A stretch of 64,000 nt of DNA from Ensifer adhaerens (GCF_028993555.1 NZ_CP118611.1:2193501-2257500); one strand, 5' to 3'; positions 7,514 to 16,662 are shown, numbered from the stretch's first letter. The notes: generated by a model from the sequence alone, not told the origin. Numbers and translations are program-made.

Positions 7514-9244
7514 ATGGCTGAAGAACGCGCTCAACGGCGTCTCGCCGCTATCGTGGCCGCCGATGTCGTCGGTTACAGCCGCCTCGTCGAACTGGACGAA
7601 GGCGGAACACTTGCGGCGTTGAAAGAGCGCCGCAAGCAGATCCTCGATCCCCTTGTCCGCGAGCACAACGGCCGCATCGTCAAGACGATGGGCGATGGCG
7701 TGCTGGTGGAGTTTGGCAGTGCCGTGAATGCGGTCACCTGTGCGATCGACATCCAGAAGGGCATGACAGCAGCCAATCAGGGCCTTGCCGACGACCGTCG
7801 AATTCTTCTGCGCGTCGGCATCAATCTCGGCGACGTCGTCGTCGAAAGCGGTGATCTCTACGGCGACGGCGTCATTGTCGCCGCACGGCTTCAGACCATG
7901 GCTGGCCCCGGCGAAATCTATGTCTCGGGCAACATATACGACCAGGTGCGGCGGCGCCTCTTTTGCGATTTCGACGCGCTTGGCCCCCAAGCGATCAAGA
8001 ACATAGCCGAGCCGGTATCTCTCTATCGCATCAGCACGGCGACCTTGAGCCAGGGCAGCGGCGTCAAGGCCTCCCTGCCGCTGCCTGTCAAACCCTCCAT
8101 CGCCGTCCTTCCCTTCACCAATATGAGCAACGAGCCGGAGCAGGAGGTCTTCGTCGACGGCTTGACCGAAGACCTGATCACCGACCTCTCCAGGGCCGGC
8201 GGACTGTTCGTCATCGCCAGCAATTCGGTTTTCGCGTACAAGGGCCGGCATGAGGATGTGCGCCGCATCGCGCGCGAACTCGGCGTTCGCCACGTGCTCG
8301 AAGGCAGTGCGCGACGGGCGGCCGGGCGTGTTCGCATCAACGCTCAACTGATCGACGCCTTGCAGGGCGATCACCTGTGGGCGGAAAGGTTTGACCGCGG
8401 CCTGGAGGATATGTTCGCCGTACAGGACGAGGTGACAAGCAGGATCGTCGAGGCTCTGGTCGGGCGGCTGACCGACGCGCCGGCCCGCAACCGCCCATCG
8501 AACCTGCAAGCCTACGACTATTGCATCCGGGCGCGCACGCTCGGTCTGCAGACCGCGGGGGCCGCCAGAGAGGCGATCTTTCTTCTCGAGCGGGCGCTCG
8601 CGCTCGATCCGGATTATGCCGAGGCGCATCGCCTCCTGGCGCTGAACCTCTGGCTAAGCTGGGAATTCTGGGACCAGCCGATCGTTCCCTATCGGCAACG
8701 CGCCGTCAGCGAAGCGCAGAAGGCGGTAGCGCTCGACCCCAACGATGCCGGCAACCGCTGGGTCCTGGGCATCATTCTCGGGCACGAGTGCCGCTGGGAG
8801 GAATCCGACGCCGAGTTCGACCTGGCCCTGACCCTCGACCCGAACCACGCTGACGCCTGGGCCATGCGCTCCGACCTGATCGTTCTTTGTGGCCGACCGG
8901 CACAGGCGATCGATCACGTTCACAAGGCGCTCCGGCTCAACCCGCATCCGCCGGGCTGGTACTACTGGATGCTTGGGCAGGCACAATACGGCATCCGCGA
9001 CTACGAGGCGGCGGTCCAGACCTTGCGCAATCCGGCAACCTATCGGGCAACATCGCGCCGGCTACTCGCAGCCAGTCTGGCGAGGCTTGGTCGCCTGGAC
9101 GAGGCGCGAACCGAAGCGCAATTGTTCCTGATGAACAATCCGAACTTCACCATCGCCCAATGGGCTGCCTCGCAACCGTTCCGGGACCGGGAGATGTTGA
9201 AGCACTTCGTGGAAGGCTACCGCCTGCTTGGGCTGCCCGAATAG
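7514..9244 (+). CDS. class III adenylate/guanylate cyclase with TolB-like and TPR domains
   Basis: Predicted nucleotide cyclase, 576 aa. Residues about 8-175 are the class III catalytic domain: Asp17 in VAADVVGYSRL and Asp61 in TMGDGVLVEF are the two metal-binding aspartates, and GDLYGDGVIVAARLQ is the conserved central motif. Residues about 195-310 match the TolB-like segment found in such proteins (SIAVLPFTNMS, GLTEDLITDLSR, HLWAERFDR). The rest is tetratricopeptide repeats (ALALDPDYAEAHRLLALNLW, ALTLDPNHADAWAMRSDLIV). There is no signal or obvious membrane helix. Cyclic AMP production is expected but unproven. It has the same layout and exactly the same length as the protein at 34937-36667. 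Confidence 0.92.
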   Translation: MAEERAQRRLAAIVAADVVGYSRLVELDEGGTLAALKERRKQILDPLVREHNGRIVKTMGDGVLVEFGSAVNAVTCAIDIQKGMTAANQGLADDRRILLRVGINLGDVVVESGDLYGDGVIVAARLQTMAGPGEIYVSGNIYDQVRRRLFCDFDALGPQAIKNIAEPVSLYRISTATLSQGSGVKASLPLPVKPSIAVLPFTNMSNEPEQEVFVDGLTEDLITDLSRAGGLFVIASNSVFAYKGRHEDVRRIARELGVRHVLEGSARRAAGRVRINAQLIDALQGDHLWAERFDRGLEDMFAVQDEVTSRIVEALVGRLTDAPARNRPSNLQAYDYCIRARTLGLQTAGAAREAIFLLERALALDPDYAEAHRLLALNLWLSWEFWDQPIVPYRQRAVSEAQKAVALDPNDAGNRWVLGIILGHECRWEESDAEFDLALTLDPNHADAWAMRSDLIVLCGRPAQAIDHVHKALRLNPHPPGWYYWMLGQAQYGIRDYEAAVQTLRNPATYRATSRRLLAASLARLGRLDEARTEAQLFLMNNPNFTIAQWAASQPFRDREMLKHFVEGYRLLGLPE

Positions 9245-9276
9245 GCCGCCCCGTTCCCGAGCCGCGTCGGCCGAGA

Positions 9277-9304
9277 GACGCGTGACGTCGCAATCTCACG
9301 CGTC
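9277..9304 (+). terminator. hairpin after the cyclase gene
   Basis: GACGCGTGA and its exact complement TCACGCGTC flank a 10-nt loop, 33 bp after the cyclase stop and before the convergent small gene. No T-run follows, so it may serve as a 3' stem-loop for either strand. Confidence 0.45.
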
Positions 9305-9357
9305 AGCTCCAGACACTGTCGCCGGCATCGCGTCAACGGGTTATCGCCTCGGCGGAT

Positions 9358-9735
9358 TCAGGGAACCTGTGGCGGATGCGCGACGCCGAGATAGTAGTCG
9401 CCCTCTCCGCCGCTCTGATACTCACCCGTGTAGCGCTGGCGGGCGTCGCCCAAGGTGCGGGCCGGCGGCCGATAGACGTAGCCCGGCGCCGGATCCATAT
9501 AGATGCTGCCTGTCGGCATCGGATCGACATAAACCGCGCCTGGCACCGGCTCGATATAGACAGGCCCGGGCGCAGGCTCGACGTAGTACGGACCCGTCGA
9601 CATCACCCTGTTCTGTGTGCCCGGCGGATTGTGCGGGTCGATACCCGTGTAAAAACCGTTGGCGAGCACCGGACCAGTTGCCCCACCAAGGGCAAAGACG
9701 ACTGCGGCGAGTGACATCCTTCTGGAAATTCTCAT
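9358..9735 (-). CDS. small exported Pro/Tyr-rich repeat protein
   Basis: Unrecognised 125-aa protein. A signal peptide (MRISRRMSLAAVVFALGG, ending about VLA) is followed by four to five copies of a degenerate unit of about 10-12 residues built on Y-[IV]-[ED]-P-x-P-G-x-V-Y (for example PAPGPVYIEPVPGAVYVDP), then a tail TGEYQSGGEGDYYLGV. Low-complexity Pro/Tyr repeats suggest an extended cell-surface or periplasmic protein. The start at 9735 has AGGAG upstream; the ORF could extend to 9762 without one. It is convergent with the cyclase gene. No function can be given. Confidence 0.75.
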   Translation of the reverse strand: MRISRRMSLAAVVFALGGATGPVLANGFYTGIDPHNPPGTQNRVMSTGPYYVEPAPGPVYIEPVPGAVYVDPMPTGSIYMDPAPGYVYRPPARTLGDARQRYTGEYQSGGEGDYYLGVAHPPQVP

Positions 9736-9855
9736 GGCGTTGCTCCTGTCTCGGCTCGGCATCCGGCCCCGCGCGGGAGGCCCAGCAGGCTGCGCTTCCT
9801 GTCAGATACTGCCCGGGAGATAACGCCTGATCGCTGCAACCGTTCCGCCGCAGCC

Positions 9856-10626
9856 TCAATGCAGACCGAAGAGGTTGAGCAGTTCTTCGCGGTGCCGGAC
9901 AAATTCCGGCGCGCTGCGATCGCGTGGTCGCGGCAGATCGATCTCGATCAGCCTTGGTTCGCCACCCTTCTCGCGCGGCAGGATCAGGATACGGTCGGCG
10001 AGATAGATCGCTTCTTCGAGATCGTGGGTGACAAGAACGGTCGTTACGTCCTCATCCCGCCAGATCCGCGCCAATTCCTGCTGCATGCTGATCTTGGTCA
10101 TCGCGTCGAGCGCGCCGAGCGGCTCGTCGAGCAGCAGGATTTCGGGCTGGACCGCGAGCGCGCGGGCAATGCCGACGCGCTGGGCCATGCCGCCGGAGAG
10201 CTGCCGGGGATAGGCGCTTTCGAACTGCTGCAGGCCGACGAGCTGGACATAGCGTCTTGCCCGGTCCCTGGCCTCGCCGCGGGAGAGCCCCTGCGTTTCC
10301 AGCCCGAAGCCGACATTGTCGAGCACCGTCAGCCAGGGCAGGAGCCGCGGCTCCTGGAAGATCACTGCACGGTCGGTGCCGACGCCTCTCGTCAGCTTGC
10401 CGTCGATCAGTACCTCGCCGGCATCCGGATCCTCAAGCCCCGCCAGCACCCGAAGCAGGGTTGTCTTGCCCGAGCCACTGGCACCGACAATGGCAAGTGT
10501 TTCGCCGGACCGGATGTTGAGGTTGATATCCCTGAGGACCGGTAACGGCGTGCCGTTCAGGCGGTAGGACTTGGAGAGGTGGCGGATCGCCACCTCTCCG
10601 CGACGAAGGTTCTGGGCAACGCTCAT
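9856..10626 (-). CDS. ssuB: ABC transporter ATP-binding protein, SsuB/TauB-like
   Basis: ATPase of a nitrate/sulfonate/taurine-family importer, 256 aa. Walker A is GASGSGKTT, Q-loop FQEPRLLPWLTV (a motif typical of SsuB/TauB), signature LSGGMAQRVGIARAL, Walker B ILLLDEPLGALD, switch VTHDLEEAIYLAD. It is the last gene of the minus-strand operon monooxygenase-permease-binding protein-ATPase, 9 bp after the binding-protein gene. The operon partner (an LLM monooxygenase) makes an organosulfur substrate likely, but the family also carries nitrate, thiamine precursors and others. Confidence 0.88.
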   Translation of the reverse strand: MSVAQNLRRGEVAIRHLSKSYRLNGTPLPVLRDINLNIRSGETLAIVGASGSGKTTLLRVLAGLEDPDAGEVLIDGKLTRGVGTDRAVIFQEPRLLPWLTVLDNVGFGLETQGLSRGEARDRARRYVQLVGLQQFESAYPRQLSGGMAQRVGIARALAVQPEILLLDEPLGALDAMTKISMQQELARIWRDEDVTTVLVTHDLEEAIYLADRILILPREKGGEPRLIEIDLPRPRDRSAPEFVRHREELLNLFGLH

Positions 10627-10635
10627 GGCCGATCC

Positions 10636-11619
10636 TCAGTTGCTGACCGACGGGCCGTCGACGGAAAAGAGAACGTCTTTCGGCGTCAGCTGGCCTTCCT
10701 TGAGCTTGCCTTCACGCACCAGAACGTCGATCCAGAACTGAAGGTCACGCTCGACGGGCAGGCCGCCTGCGCGCACCCCGTAACCACGGAAATACTGGGC
10801 GATCTCCGGATTTTCTCCGCGGGCCTGCAATGCCTTGGCCAGGATTTCCTTGGTTTCCTCGGGATGCTCACGCGCGTAATCGAGCGCGCGGGCCGACTGC
10901 AGGACGAAGGTCTTCGCAGCCTCGGGATGCGCCTTGACGAAATCCCGGCGCAGCACCACGAAGCCACCGGCAGTTTCCCCCAGCACGTCGGTGTCGTCGA
11001 AGATCGCACGCAGGCCGCCGTTCTTGCGCGCGGCACCCTCGAAGGTCGTCTGCCAATAGCCGAAAGCGGAGACATCCACCTGGCCGGAGCGCAGCACCTG
11101 CTCAAGCTGCGGACCGGGCACCACGACCTGGTTGGCGGCGTCTGTCGGCAGGCCGACCGAATGCAGGGCTTCGCGGATCGTGTAGTCGAGATGGGCGCCG
11201 AGCGTGTTGACGGCAATGCTCTTGCCGGCAATGTCCTTGATGCTCTTGATCGGACTGTCTTCCAGCACGTAGAAGATCGACTGCACCTCGTCATTGATGC
11301 CGTTCGACGGATAGGCAGCAACGAACTCATTGCCGCTGATGATCGAGTTCAGCACGGCGGATGTCGCGGCGCTGCCGATCTCGACGTCACCCGAGGCGAG
11401 CGCAATCAGCGAAGCCGGGCCGCCTGTCGCGTAGCCGACGTTCTCGATCGTGATCCCGGTTCCATCGAAATAGCCGAGCTCCTGGGCGAGTTCATGAGCA
11501 GACAGGCCGCCCTGGCTCGCAAGGTAGCGCAGCTTCACTTCGTCAGCGGCCGCCGCCGGTGCGGCTAGGCCGAGGGTGATTGCGGCGGACAGAAGAAGAT
11601 TGCGGGGGTGGAAAGTCAT
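10636..11619 (-). CDS. ssuA: ABC transporter substrate-binding protein, SsuA-like (sulfonate/nitrate/taurine family)
   Basis: Periplasmic binding protein, 327 aa, with a signal peptide (MTFHPRNLLLSAAITLGLAA, cleavage near AAAADEV). The mature protein has the NMT1/OpuAC-like fold signs: LRYLASQGGLSAHELAQELG, GDVEIGSAATSAVL, LAGKS-like segment IAGKSIAVNTLGAHLDYT and FGYWQTTFEGAARK. The start at 11619 is supported by AAGGA upstream and by the signal; the frame extends to 11685 into the permease gene and was trimmed. It lies between the permease (38-bp gap) and the ATPase (9-bp gap). The sulfonate ligand is inferred from the neighbouring monooxygenase. Confidence 0.87.
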   Translation of the reverse strand: MTFHPRNLLLSAAITLGLAAPAAAADEVKLRYLASQGGLSAHELAQELGYFDGTGITIENVGYATGGPASLIALASGDVEIGSAATSAVLNSIISGNEFVAAYPSNGINDEVQSIFYVLEDSPIKSIKDIAGKSIAVNTLGAHLDYTIREALHSVGLPTDAANQVVVPGPQLEQVLRSGQVDVSAFGYWQTTFEGAARKNGGLRAIFDDTDVLGETAGGFVVLRRDFVKAHPEAAKTFVLQSARALDYAREHPEETKEILAKALQARGENPEIAQYFRGYGVRAGGLPVERDLQFWIDVLVREGKLKEGQLTPKDVLFSVDGPSVSN

Positions 11620-11657
11620 CGCGTTATCCTTTCGAAGAAGAGAATGGGAGGTGACGA

Positions 11658-12521
11658 TCAGGCGTTGGGCTGCGACCAACGGCAAAGGTTGCGCTGGAGC
11701 AGAACGAGAAGCGCGTTGGCGGCGAGCCCGAGCAGCGCGAGCAACAGGATCGCAGCAAACATCAGCGGGATCTGGAAGTTGTATTGGGCGTTCATGACCT
11801 GGAAGCCGATGCCCTTGTTCGCGCCGATCATCTCGGCAGCGATCAACAGCAAAAGCGCTGTGGTGGCCGAGAGCCGCAGACCGACGAAGATCGCCGGCAC
11901 CGAGGCAGGCAGCACCACGCGGCGGAACACGGCGAGCGGCCCGGCGCCGTAGGTTCGGGCCATCTCGATCAGCTTCCTGTCGACCTCTTTGACACCGCCG
12001 ATGGTGGAAAGCAGGATCGGAAACAACGTGGCCCAGAAGATCACGAAGACCTTGGACGTCTCGCCGAGACCGAGCAGCAGGATGAAAACCGGATAGAGCG
12101 CCAGGGCTGAGGTCTGGCGGAAGAGCTGCAGGATGGGGTCGAGCGCCTGCTCGACGAGACGGACCTGCCCCATGAACAGCCCGAGCGGGATGCCGACCAC
12201 GACAGCGGCGGCAAAGGCGATGCCCGATCGCTGCAGGCTGATGGCGATATCGTCCAGCAACGCGCCGCTGGCAAGACCACCCCAGAGCGCCGACAGGATC
12301 ACATCGAGAGGGGGAAAGACCGCCGGATTGACCCAGCCGAGCGTGCTGGATAGCTGCCAGATGGCGAGAAAACCGAGCACGACGCCATAGCGTGCGACGA
12401 TCGAGCCAAGCAGGGCGCGCCAGCGGGAGGCGATGGCCGGGATTGCAGCGGGGACGTGACTCTCAGCGCGGCCAAGCCCGAAGCTCGCGGCAAGCGATGT
12501 GTTGACGTGTTCGTAGGACAT
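11658..12521 (-). CDS. ssuC: ABC transporter permease, SsuC-like
   Basis: Inner-membrane permease of 287 aa with about six transmembrane segments after a cytoplasmic N-terminus of about 40 residues. It carries the BPD-permease EAA region (IEMARTYGAGPLAVFRRVVL, then PASVPAIFVGLR) that contacts the ATPase. The segment FRQTSALALYPVFILLLGLG is typical of the SsuC/TauC/NrtB family. GAGGCG precedes the ATG. It is the second gene in the operon, 9 bp after the monooxygenase gene. Confidence 0.9.
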   Translation of the reverse strand: MSYEHVNTSLAASFGLGRAESHVPAAIPAIASRWRALLGSIVARYGVVLGFLAIWQLSSTLGWVNPAVFPPLDVILSALWGGLASGALLDDIAISLQRSGIAFAAAVVVGIPLGLFMGQVRLVEQALDPILQLFRQTSALALYPVFILLLGLGETSKVFVIFWATLFPILLSTIGGVKEVDRKLIEMARTYGAGPLAVFRRVVLPASVPAIFVGLRLSATTALLLLIAAEMIGANKGIGFQVMNAQYNFQIPLMFAAILLLALLGLAANALLVLLQRNLCRWSQPNA

Positions 12522-12530
12522 GATCGCGCC

Positions 12531-13883
12531 TCACTCTGCTACCTGAACGGCCGTTCGCGCGGCAGCCCAGCGGTTGACGGGCACGGGCAGGCCGAGATTT
12601 TCCCGGAGCGTCCTGCCCTCATAGGCGGTGCGGAACAGGCCGCGACGCTGCAGTTCCGGGATGACCAGTTCGACAAAGTCGTCGAGCGCGGTCGGGAACC
12701 ACGGCGGCAGGATGTTGAAGCCATCTGCGGCTTCGTTTTCGAACCAAGCCTGCAGGGTGTCGGCGATTTGTTCCGCCGAACCGACGATCGTGTAGTGGCC
12801 ACGTGCCGAGGCAATCCACTGATAGAGCTGGCGAATGCTGAAGTTGTTTTCGTCGGCGATCTGGCGGATCAGCGCCTGCCGGCTCTTCATGCCCTCGGTC
12901 GGCGGTGCCGGCGGCAGCGGCCCATCGAGATCGTAGCCATGGAGATCGAGCGTGCCGCCGGTCAGGCCGTTGAGCAGGCCGATGCCATCCTCCTCGACGA
13001 TGAGCGAGGTCAGGCGATCGTATTTCTCGCGCGCCTCGGCCTCCGTCCTGCCGACGAAGGGGGAGACACCCGGCATCACCAGAATATGGTCCGGGTTGCG
13101 GCCGAGGCCCCGCGCACGGGCCTTGATGTCGCGGTAGAATTCCTGGGCCGTCTCGATGTGTTGGTGGGCGGTGAAGATCACCTCCGCCGTTGCTGCCGCC
13201 AGACCGCGGCCGTCGTCGGACTGGCCCGCCTGGACGATGACAGGATGGCCCTGGGCAGAGCGCGAGATGTTGAGCGGACCGCGCACCTTGAAATGTTCGC
13301 CGCGATGGTCGGTATCGTGCAGCTTCGCCGGGTCGAAGAAGACGCCCGTTTCCTTGTCGCGGATGAACGCGTCGTCCTCAAAGCTGTCCCAGAGTTTCTT
13401 GACCACGTCGACATGCTCGGCGGCGCGCCGATAGCGCTCGGCATGCGGAAGCTGCGTTTCGCGATTGAAGTTCTGCGCCGTCGGGTCGCCGGTTGTCGTC
13501 ACCACGTTCCATCCGGCGCGACCACCGGAAATGAGATCGAGCGAGGCGAACTTGCGCGCCGTCGTATATGGCTCTTCATAGGTCGTCGACGAGGTGGCGA
13601 TGAAGCCGAGATGCGTGGTCAGCGGCGCAAGCGCTGAAAACAACGTCACCGGCTCGAAGCCCGCGACACGGGCGTTGCCGCCCTCGCGCGCCCCGCCGAA
13701 GCCGATCGCCAACCCGTCTGCCAGAAAGTAGGCGTCGAACAGACCGCGTTCCGCCGTCAGCGCCAGCTGCTTGTGAAACTCGAAACTGGTGGCACCATCA
13801 GCTGGCTGGTCGGGATGGCGCCAGGCGGCGACATGTTGCCCGCCGCCGGGAAGAAATGCTCCAAGCCGGATCTTGCGTGTCAT
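12531..13883 (-). CDS. LLM class flavin monooxygenase, NtaA/SnaA/DszA family
   Basis: FMNH2-dependent monooxygenase, 450 aa, the usual length of the NtaA/SnaA/DszA/DmoA group that oxidises nitrilotriacetate, sulfones and dimethyl sulfide. Seen: KIRLGAFLPGGGQHVAAWRH at the N-terminus, then FEFHKQLALTAERGLFDAYF, SSTTYEEPYTTARKFASLDL, SGGRAGWNVVTT and HPVIVQAGQSDDGRGLAA. The start at 13883 was chosen over an extension to 13979 that lacks homologous-looking sequence. It is the first gene of the four-gene transporter operon, so enzyme and importer probably act on one organosulfur or related compound. The needed flavin reductase is not in the window. Confidence 0.9.
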   Translation of the reverse strand: MTRKIRLGAFLPGGGQHVAAWRHPDQPADGATSFEFHKQLALTAERGLFDAYFLADGLAIGFGGAREGGNARVAGFEPVTLFSALAPLTTHLGFIATSSTTYEEPYTTARKFASLDLISGGRAGWNVVTTTGDPTAQNFNRETQLPHAERYRRAAEHVDVVKKLWDSFEDDAFIRDKETGVFFDPAKLHDTDHRGEHFKVRGPLNISRSAQGHPVIVQAGQSDDGRGLAAATAEVIFTAHQHIETAQEFYRDIKARARGLGRNPDHILVMPGVSPFVGRTEAEAREKYDRLTSLIVEEDGIGLLNGLTGGTLDLHGYDLDGPLPPAPPTEGMKSRQALIRQIADENNFSIRQLYQWIASARGHYTIVGSAEQIADTLQAWFENEAADGFNILPPWFPTALDDFVELVIPELQRRGLFRTAYEGRTLRENLGLPVPVNRWAAARTAVQVAE

Positions 13884-14432
13884 CTCAATCCTCTCTCTTC
13901 TCGCGCTTGTGGGCGCACGCGTTCCTGGGTGACGTGGCTGTCGGTTGCCTCGGGAAGAGAAACGGACCGCAGTCGCCATGGAGACAAGTTACATTATCTA
14001 TATCTTTTATAGAGAAAGAGGATTGCGCTCGCGCCGGGCCGAGGTGAAATGATTTTCGGTGTTGGGGCGAAATGCGAGGTCATTGCCGCCAACCCGGCGT
14101 GGCGGGCTTGCTGTCCCTCAGGCTGCCGGAACGGGCGTGAGCACTTCAGAGAGAGCCGAAGCGCGGCGCACGCTTGCCCCTGAGCCGCGTCGAGCGAGAC
14201 GCGAAAGCGCCCACAACTCATCGCGCAAGGGCCGATGAACTCAGCGTTCGTTGTTCGACCGTCGCCGACTTCGCGGCAGCCAGAGTTTGGTTCGCGAAAA
14301 TTATTCCACTCTGGGTGGTTGAAGCGCCAAAGAGTTTCTTATCTTCCAGCGGACACTCGACTAATTTTTGGGCACCTGCGGCGGCCGTTGCCCAAATGCT
14401 TCGGCTGCCGCCATCAATCGAGAGTGCAAGAC
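13884..14432. other. divergent intergenic region with AT-rich palindrome
   Basis: About 550 bp between the divergent monooxygenase operon and the symporter gene. An AT-rich island with the perfect inverted repeat TCTATA-TCTTT-TATAGA (13997-14013) lies about 115 bp upstream of the monooxygenase start and is the best candidate for its promoter/operator. The part at 14020-14430 shows no credible gene, although a frame open from 14235 runs into the symporter. Confidence 0.5.
13997..14013. promoter_or_regulatory. candidate operator TCTATA-N5-TATAGA
   Basis: Perfect 6-bp inverted repeat in the only AT-rich part of this intergenic region. Sulfur-starvation regulators of the LysR type bind AT-rich sites upstream of similar operons, but no regulator gene is adjacent. 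Confidence 0.35.
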
Positions 14433-15794
14433 GTGTCCCAAGCAACCACCAAATCTCCCCCAAAACCGATTTACGCCTCCTTCGGCTTTCAAGTGCTCGC
14501 AGCGATGATCATCGGCCTGCTGCTCGGCCTCATCGCCCGCAACATGGGCGTCGATGCCAGCGGCAACCCCAACTGGCTGACGGTCACCCTCCAGACGATC
14601 GGCTCGATCTTCGTCCAGCTTCTGCGCGCCCTCGTGCCGCCGCTCGTCTTCACCGCCATCGTCGCCTCGATCGCCAACCTGGCGACGCTGCAGAATGCCG
14701 CGAAACTCGTCTGGCAGACCCTGCTCTGGTTCGCCATCACCTCGTTGATCGCCGTCGTCATCGGCATCGCGCTCGGCCTGATCCTTCAGCCGGGCGTCGG
14801 CTCTGCCGTTTCGCAGGAAGCCGCCAAGGCCCCGTCCTATTCCGGCTCGTGGCTCGATTTCCTGAAGGGCCTGGTACCTGCGAACGTGCTCGGCCTCGAA
14901 GCCAGCACCAAGGTCACCGATACGGGCGCCAATACCTCGCTCAATTTCAACGTCCTGCAGATCCTCGTCGTCTCCATCGCCGTCGGGGCCGCCGCGCTGA
15001 AGGTCGGTGACGCCGCCAAGCCGTTCCTCGCCTTCAACCAGTCGCTGCTTGCGGTCGTCCGCAAGATCCTCTGGTGGGTCATCCGCCTGACGCCGATCGG
15101 CACGATCGGCCTGCTCGGCCGCGCCGTCGCCCAATATGGCTGGGAAACGCTGGCGCAGCTCGGCTGGTACGCCGCTGCCGTCTATATCGGTCTCGCGATC
15201 GTGCTCTTTGTTGTCTATCCGGCGCTGCTCGTCGGCCACGGCCTGAAGCCCTCGCGCTTCTTTGCCGGCGCCTGGCCAGCGATCCAGCTTGCCTTCGTCT
15301 CGCGCTCCTCGGTCGGCACCCTGCCCGTCACCGAGACAGTCACTGAAAAAAGCCTCGGCGTGCCGCGCGAGTATGCCGCCTTCGCAGTGCCGCTCGGCGC
15401 GACCACCAAGATGGATGGCTGCGCCGCGATCTATCCGGCAATCTCGGCGATCTTCATCGCCCAGTTCTTCGGCCTGCCGCTCGGCATCCAGGAATATGTG
15501 CTGATCGTCTTCGTCTCGGTGCTCGGCTCCGCCGCCACGGCCGGCCTCACCGGCGCAACCGTCATGCTGACGCTGACGCTGTCGACGCTCGGCCTGCCGC
15601 TCGAAGGCGTCGGCCTGCTGCTCGCCATCGACCCGATCCTCGACATGGGCCGCACGGCGGTCAACGTCGCCGGCCAGGCGCTGGTGCCGACCATCGTCTC
15701 CAAGCGTGAAGGCATTCTCGACGAGACCGTCTACAACGGCGACAAGATCGTCGACGACCTCGAGCCGCTCGCCGCTGCGGCGCGCGCAGCCTAA
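14433..15794 (+). CDS. dicarboxylate/amino acid:cation symporter (DAACS family)
   Basis: Secondary transporter of the GltP/DctA family, 453 aa, taking up C4-dicarboxylates or acidic amino acids with protons or sodium. About eight transmembrane helices and two re-entrant loops are expected. Seen are the serine-rich hairpin FVSRSSVGTLPVTETVTE and the later signature AVPLGATTKMDGCAAIYPAI, followed by GLPLEGVGLLLAIDPILDMG with RTAVNV. The start is uncertain: I prefer GTG 14433 (VSQATTK) because the preceding codons up to 14235 do not look like family sequence, but the ribosome site is weak. An 11-bp hairpin follows the stop. The exact substrate is not determinable. Confidence 0.88.
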   Translation: MSQATTKSPPKPIYASFGFQVLAAMIIGLLLGLIARNMGVDASGNPNWLTVTLQTIGSIFVQLLRALVPPLVFTAIVASIANLATLQNAAKLVWQTLLWFAITSLIAVVIGIALGLILQPGVGSAVSQEAAKAPSYSGSWLDFLKGLVPANVLGLEASTKVTDTGANTSLNFNVLQILVVSIAVGAAALKVGDAAKPFLAFNQSLLAVVRKILWWVIRLTPIGTIGLLGRAVAQYGWETLAQLGWYAAAVYIGLAIVLFVVYPALLVGHGLKPSRFFAGAWPAIQLAFVSRSSVGTLPVTETVTEKSLGVPREYAAFAVPLGATTKMDGCAAIYPAISAIFIAQFFGLPLGIQEYVLIVFVSVLGSAATAGLTGATVMLTLTLSTLGLPLEGVGLLLAIDPILDMGRTAVNVAGQALVPTIVSKREGILDETVYNGDKIVDDLEPLAAAARAA

Positions 15795-15809
15795 CACTTC
15801 AGAAGAAGA

Positions 15810-15836
15810 ATATGCGGGCCACAATGGCCCGCATAT
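15810..15836 (+). terminator. hairpin after the symporter gene
   Basis: An 11-bp perfect stem (ATATGCGGGCC and complement) with a 5-nt loop, 15 bp after the stop codon. No T-run follows, so it is terminator-like, not a classical intrinsic terminator. Confidence 0.5.
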
Positions 15837-16064
15837 GCCCGCTCGGCAAAGGCGCACAGCCACCGCGAAGTCAAGCGGTGCCGCCTGCGCGACGCCTGTC
15901 GGCAGCGGCTGCAATCCCCCGTCCGCCGATCAAGCAGAGCTTGCACATGCTAGCCGAGAAGTGGATCCTCTATCGGGACGTATCGAGTGTCTGGCCGAAC
16001 CACACGTAGACAGGCCGATGCTTTGCGGGCGTGCTGCGTGCTGCGGCTATGTCGAGGACTGGCA

Positions 16065-16535
16065 ATGTCTCTCACCGAATTTCATCTCGTCACCGAATGG
16101 ACCATCGATGCCCCGGTTGAGGTCGTGTGGCGGGAGCTGAGTACGCCTGAGGCCTGGCCGGAGTGGTGGCCATCGGTCAAGCGGGTTTCCCTGCTGCGCG
16201 ATGGCGACGACCACGGCGTCGGTGCGGTTCGCCGCCTGGAATGGGTGACGGCCTTGCCCTACGAACTGGCCTTTGACATGGAGACGGTGAGAGTTGAGAC
16301 GCTATCGCTGATCGAAGGCAAAGCTTCCGGTGAGTTGGAGGGCATCGGCCGTTGGACTTTACAGAACGACGGCCCCCGCTGCCGGGTGCGCTATGACTGG
16401 ATCGTCAAGATCACCAAACCCTGGATGATCAGGCTGTCGTTCATTCTGAAACCCGTATTCCGCTGGAACCACGGCGTGGTGATGGAACGTGGCCGGCGCG
16501 GCCTCCTGCATCGGCTCGCCGCGGCTCGATACTGA
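16065..16535 (+). CDS. SRPBCC family protein (polyketide cyclase/START-like)
   Basis: Small helix-grip-fold protein, 156 aa, of the SRPBCC superfamily that binds hydrophobic ligands. It opens MSLTEFHLVTEWTIDAPVEV followed by VWRELSTPEAWPEWWPSVKR, the classical first strand, helix and tryptophan-rich motif. A central strand region (GIGRWTLQNDGPRCRVRYDW) precedes a hydrophobic C-terminal helix with a basic end. The start at 16065 is supported by GAGGA upstream. It is convergent with the TetR gene at 16663. Its ligand is unknown; it is not similar enough to the other SRPBCC protein at 23558 to be a recent duplicate. Confidence 0.8.
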   Translation: MSLTEFHLVTEWTIDAPVEVVWRELSTPEAWPEWWPSVKRVSLLRDGDDHGVGAVRRLEWVTALPYELAFDMETVRVETLSLIEGKASGELEGIGRWTLQNDGPRCRVRYDWIVKITKPWMIRLSFILKPVFRWNHGVVMERGRRGLLHRLAAARY

Positions 16536-16662
16536 ACTCAGCAAAGTCTTCTCCATCTCGCAGGTGCCACGCGCGTCGGCAACCGCCGCAGGCATACCCA
16601 TGCGTTTGTGATCGACAGCCATCACCCCGACTGGCCCGCTGAACGCCAGGCCAGCGCCCTCG

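Noticed and set aside
14361..15914. 517-codon minus-strand frame over the symporter
   Set aside because: Antisense shadow of a membrane transporter gene in high-GC DNA; the translation is an Arg/Asp/Glu-rich string without a domain.
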